This document shows, piece by piece, positions 63,179 through 64,000 of a stretch of 64,000 nucleotides of DNA (its first letter is position 1; every line of letters begins with the position of its first letter). A program made the translations under genes and the position numbers. The DNA is from Mycobacterium sp. E1214 (GTDB lineage Bacteria > Actinomycetota > Actinomycetes > Mycobacteriales > Mycobacteriaceae), in assembly GCF_001666755.1 (NCBI RefSeq), contig NZ_LZJC01000050.1:17334-81333 (forward strand), written 5' to 3'. The notes under the pieces are model-generated. The model was not told the DNA's origin. It saw only the letters and a program-made list of their open reading frames with translations, and made no database searches.

Positions 63179-63385
63179 ATGAGCATGACAACCAACAACA
63201 ACCGCCGCATCGACTTTGAGCCAATGTCCGACCGCGACCTCGCCGTCACGCTGCTCGAATTGGCCTACGAGCTTGAGCGGCGACACGGAACCGAGAACGC
63301 AAACCGCCGACTCGCCCAGTGCAACGGCACAAGCATCGACGAGCTGGAACGGTGGGTCGTCGACGAGTTGGATCGGGCGGCGTGA
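63179..63385 (+). CDS. Small helical protein of the presumed integrated element
   Basis: 68 residues from ATG 63179 with AAGGAG 10 bases upstream. It is acidic and helical (MSDRDLAVTLLELAYELERRH, read as DRDLAVTLLELAYELERRH, then IDELERWVVDELDRAA) with no recognised domain. Its stop overlaps the GTG of the next gene by 4 bases. Small operons of this sort are typical of phage-like or integrative elements. Confidence 0.72.
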   Translation: MSMTTNNNRRIDFEPMSDRDLAVTLLELAYELERRHGTENANRRLAQCNGTSIDELERWVVDELDRAA

Positions 63386-63882
63386 ACGGGCGCGAGTGCC
63401 TGCGGTGCGGTTACGAGTCCAGGCGGCCCAAAGGGGCCGCCTGGGCGGATCGCCACCCGGCCGCCGCGGTGTGCGCCGGCGTCTTCGTCGGCCTGCCGGC
63501 GCTCTACACCGTCGCCGGCGTCTTCCTGGCGTACCCATGGTTCTTCGTGCCGCTGCTCGTCGTCGTCTGCGCGGTGCTCGTCGACCACCGCAACCGCCGG
63601 CGAGCAAGCATCATCGCTCGAGCGAATTTTGACTACCGGCAGGAAATCGCCGGCGCGGTGTTCGCGCGCGATTACCTGTCACCAATCCAGCCGCCAGCGA
63701 CCGTCCCGGTTCGATCGGCAGGCGTGGTCGCCAGCCGGCATGTGCTGAACAGCTGGCCGACAACACCGATGCTGGCCGCGCCCATGCGACGTCTGCGGCG
63801 GCCGCGAACAAACTTCGACCAAGGCGCCGTCGGGCCGCCGAACATTGGCCGACAACCCAACCAATGCAGGGGGAGCCGATGA
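63382..63882 (+). CDS. Membrane protein with N-terminal CxxC
   Basis: 166 residues from GTG 63382 (GTGA overlap with the previous gene). It starts with a possible zinc ribbon half (ECLRCGYESRRPKG), followed by two adjacent transmembrane helices (AAAVCAGVFVGLPALYTVAG near 27-46 and FFVPLLVVVCAVLVD near 54-68), then a basic, proline-rich cytoplasmic tail. No family is recognised. The stop overlaps the following ATG by 4 bases. Confidence 0.7.
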   Translation: MNGRECLRCGYESRRPKGAAWADRHPAAAVCAGVFVGLPALYTVAGVFLAYPWFFVPLLVVVCAVLVDHRNRRRASIIARANFDYRQEIAGAVFARDYLSPIQPPATVPVRSAGVVASRHVLNSWPTTPMLAAPMRRLRRPRTNFDQGAVGPPNIGRQPNQCRGSR

Positions 63883-64000
63883 GAAAAGTACTCGTATCTG
63901 CCGGCATCGCCGGCGCAACAGCATTCGCGGCCACCGCGGTCGCCGCCGCGCAGCCGGCGCACGCGGACCCGGGAACGTGCCAATACCTAGGGACGTACTA
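63879..64000 (+). CDS. Secreted protein, 5' part (runs off window)
   Basis: The ATG at 63879 overlaps the previous stop (ATGA) and has GGGGGAG in front. The 40 visible residues are a signal peptide (MRKVLVSAGIAGATAFAATA, cleavage likely at AHA-DPG) and the start of a mature protein, DPGTCQYLGTY. The gene continues beyond 64000, so the function cannot be judged. Confidence 0.75.
   Translation, partial: MRKVLVSAGIAGATAFAATAVAAAQPAHADPGTCQYLGTY

Noticed and set aside
62947..63219. A 90-codon frame overlapping the start of the 68-residue gene
   Set aside because: It is Arg/Ser-rich, has no ribosome binding site comparable to AAGGAG of the overlapping gene, and no resemblance to a family.

Overview
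The window is high-GC actinobacterial DNA that I read as a slow-growing Mycobacterium close to the M. avium complex. The main evidence is a run of genes in the order known from the M. tuberculosis chromosome. On the left are ligC (Rv3731), a Nudix gene (Rv3733c) and tgs2 (Rv3734c). On the right are tRNA-Ser, tadA (Rv3752c), Rv3753c, tyrA (Rv3754), Rv3755c, proZ-proW-proV-proX (Rv3756c-Rv3759c), Rv3760, Rv3761c, an Rv3762c-type alkylsulfatase, lpqH (Rv3763), tcrY-tcrX and an Rv3767c-type methyltransferase. Gene identities come from reading motifs and from memory of these families; no search was run.

Region 1 (1-6.9 kb) holds the end of ligC, a frameshifted 13E12-type HNH gene, a small phage-like ORF, and a minus-strand operon tgs2 - Nudix - haloalkane dehalogenase - cytochrome P450. 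Region 2 (7-33.3 kb) lies between the two conserved blocks and is mostly metabolic. It contains a BacA-like ABC exporter, a TetR-linked oxidoreductase operon, a three-gene dehydrogenase operon, the methylcitrate cycle (prpR divergent from prpD-prpB-prpC) directly followed by pyruvate carboxylase, a CitE-like lyase / CoA-transferase / flavin monooxygenase operon divergent from a GntR regulator, and an operon with a sulfotransferase and an alkylsulfatase-like metallo-beta-lactamase protein.

Region 3 (33.4-38.4 kb) is envelope-related. It has a secreted cellulase-like glycosidase, a two-module protein with a DUF4185 (D-arabinanase-like) C-terminus followed by a small lipoprotein, both in visibly lower-GC DNA, then a CAP-domain secreted protein and an HD protein. 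The DUF4185/lipoprotein pair is my best candidate for an undescribed effector/immunity-type system.

Region 4 (38.5-56.7 kb) is the conserved tRNA-Ser to tcrX block. It is interrupted at 46.5-51.9 kb by an acyl-CoA-type operon with its own TetR gene and a palindromic operator. Region 5 (56.7-62.7 kb) carries small membrane and secreted proteins, a MarR gene with a four-half-site operator, a methyltransferase, a frameshifted phosphotransferase, an acetyltransferase and a Gly/Arg repeat protein. Region 6 (62.84 kb to the end) starts at a 36-base 3' fragment of a tRNA-Arg gene, probably the attachment-site edge of an integrated element whose first small genes close the window.
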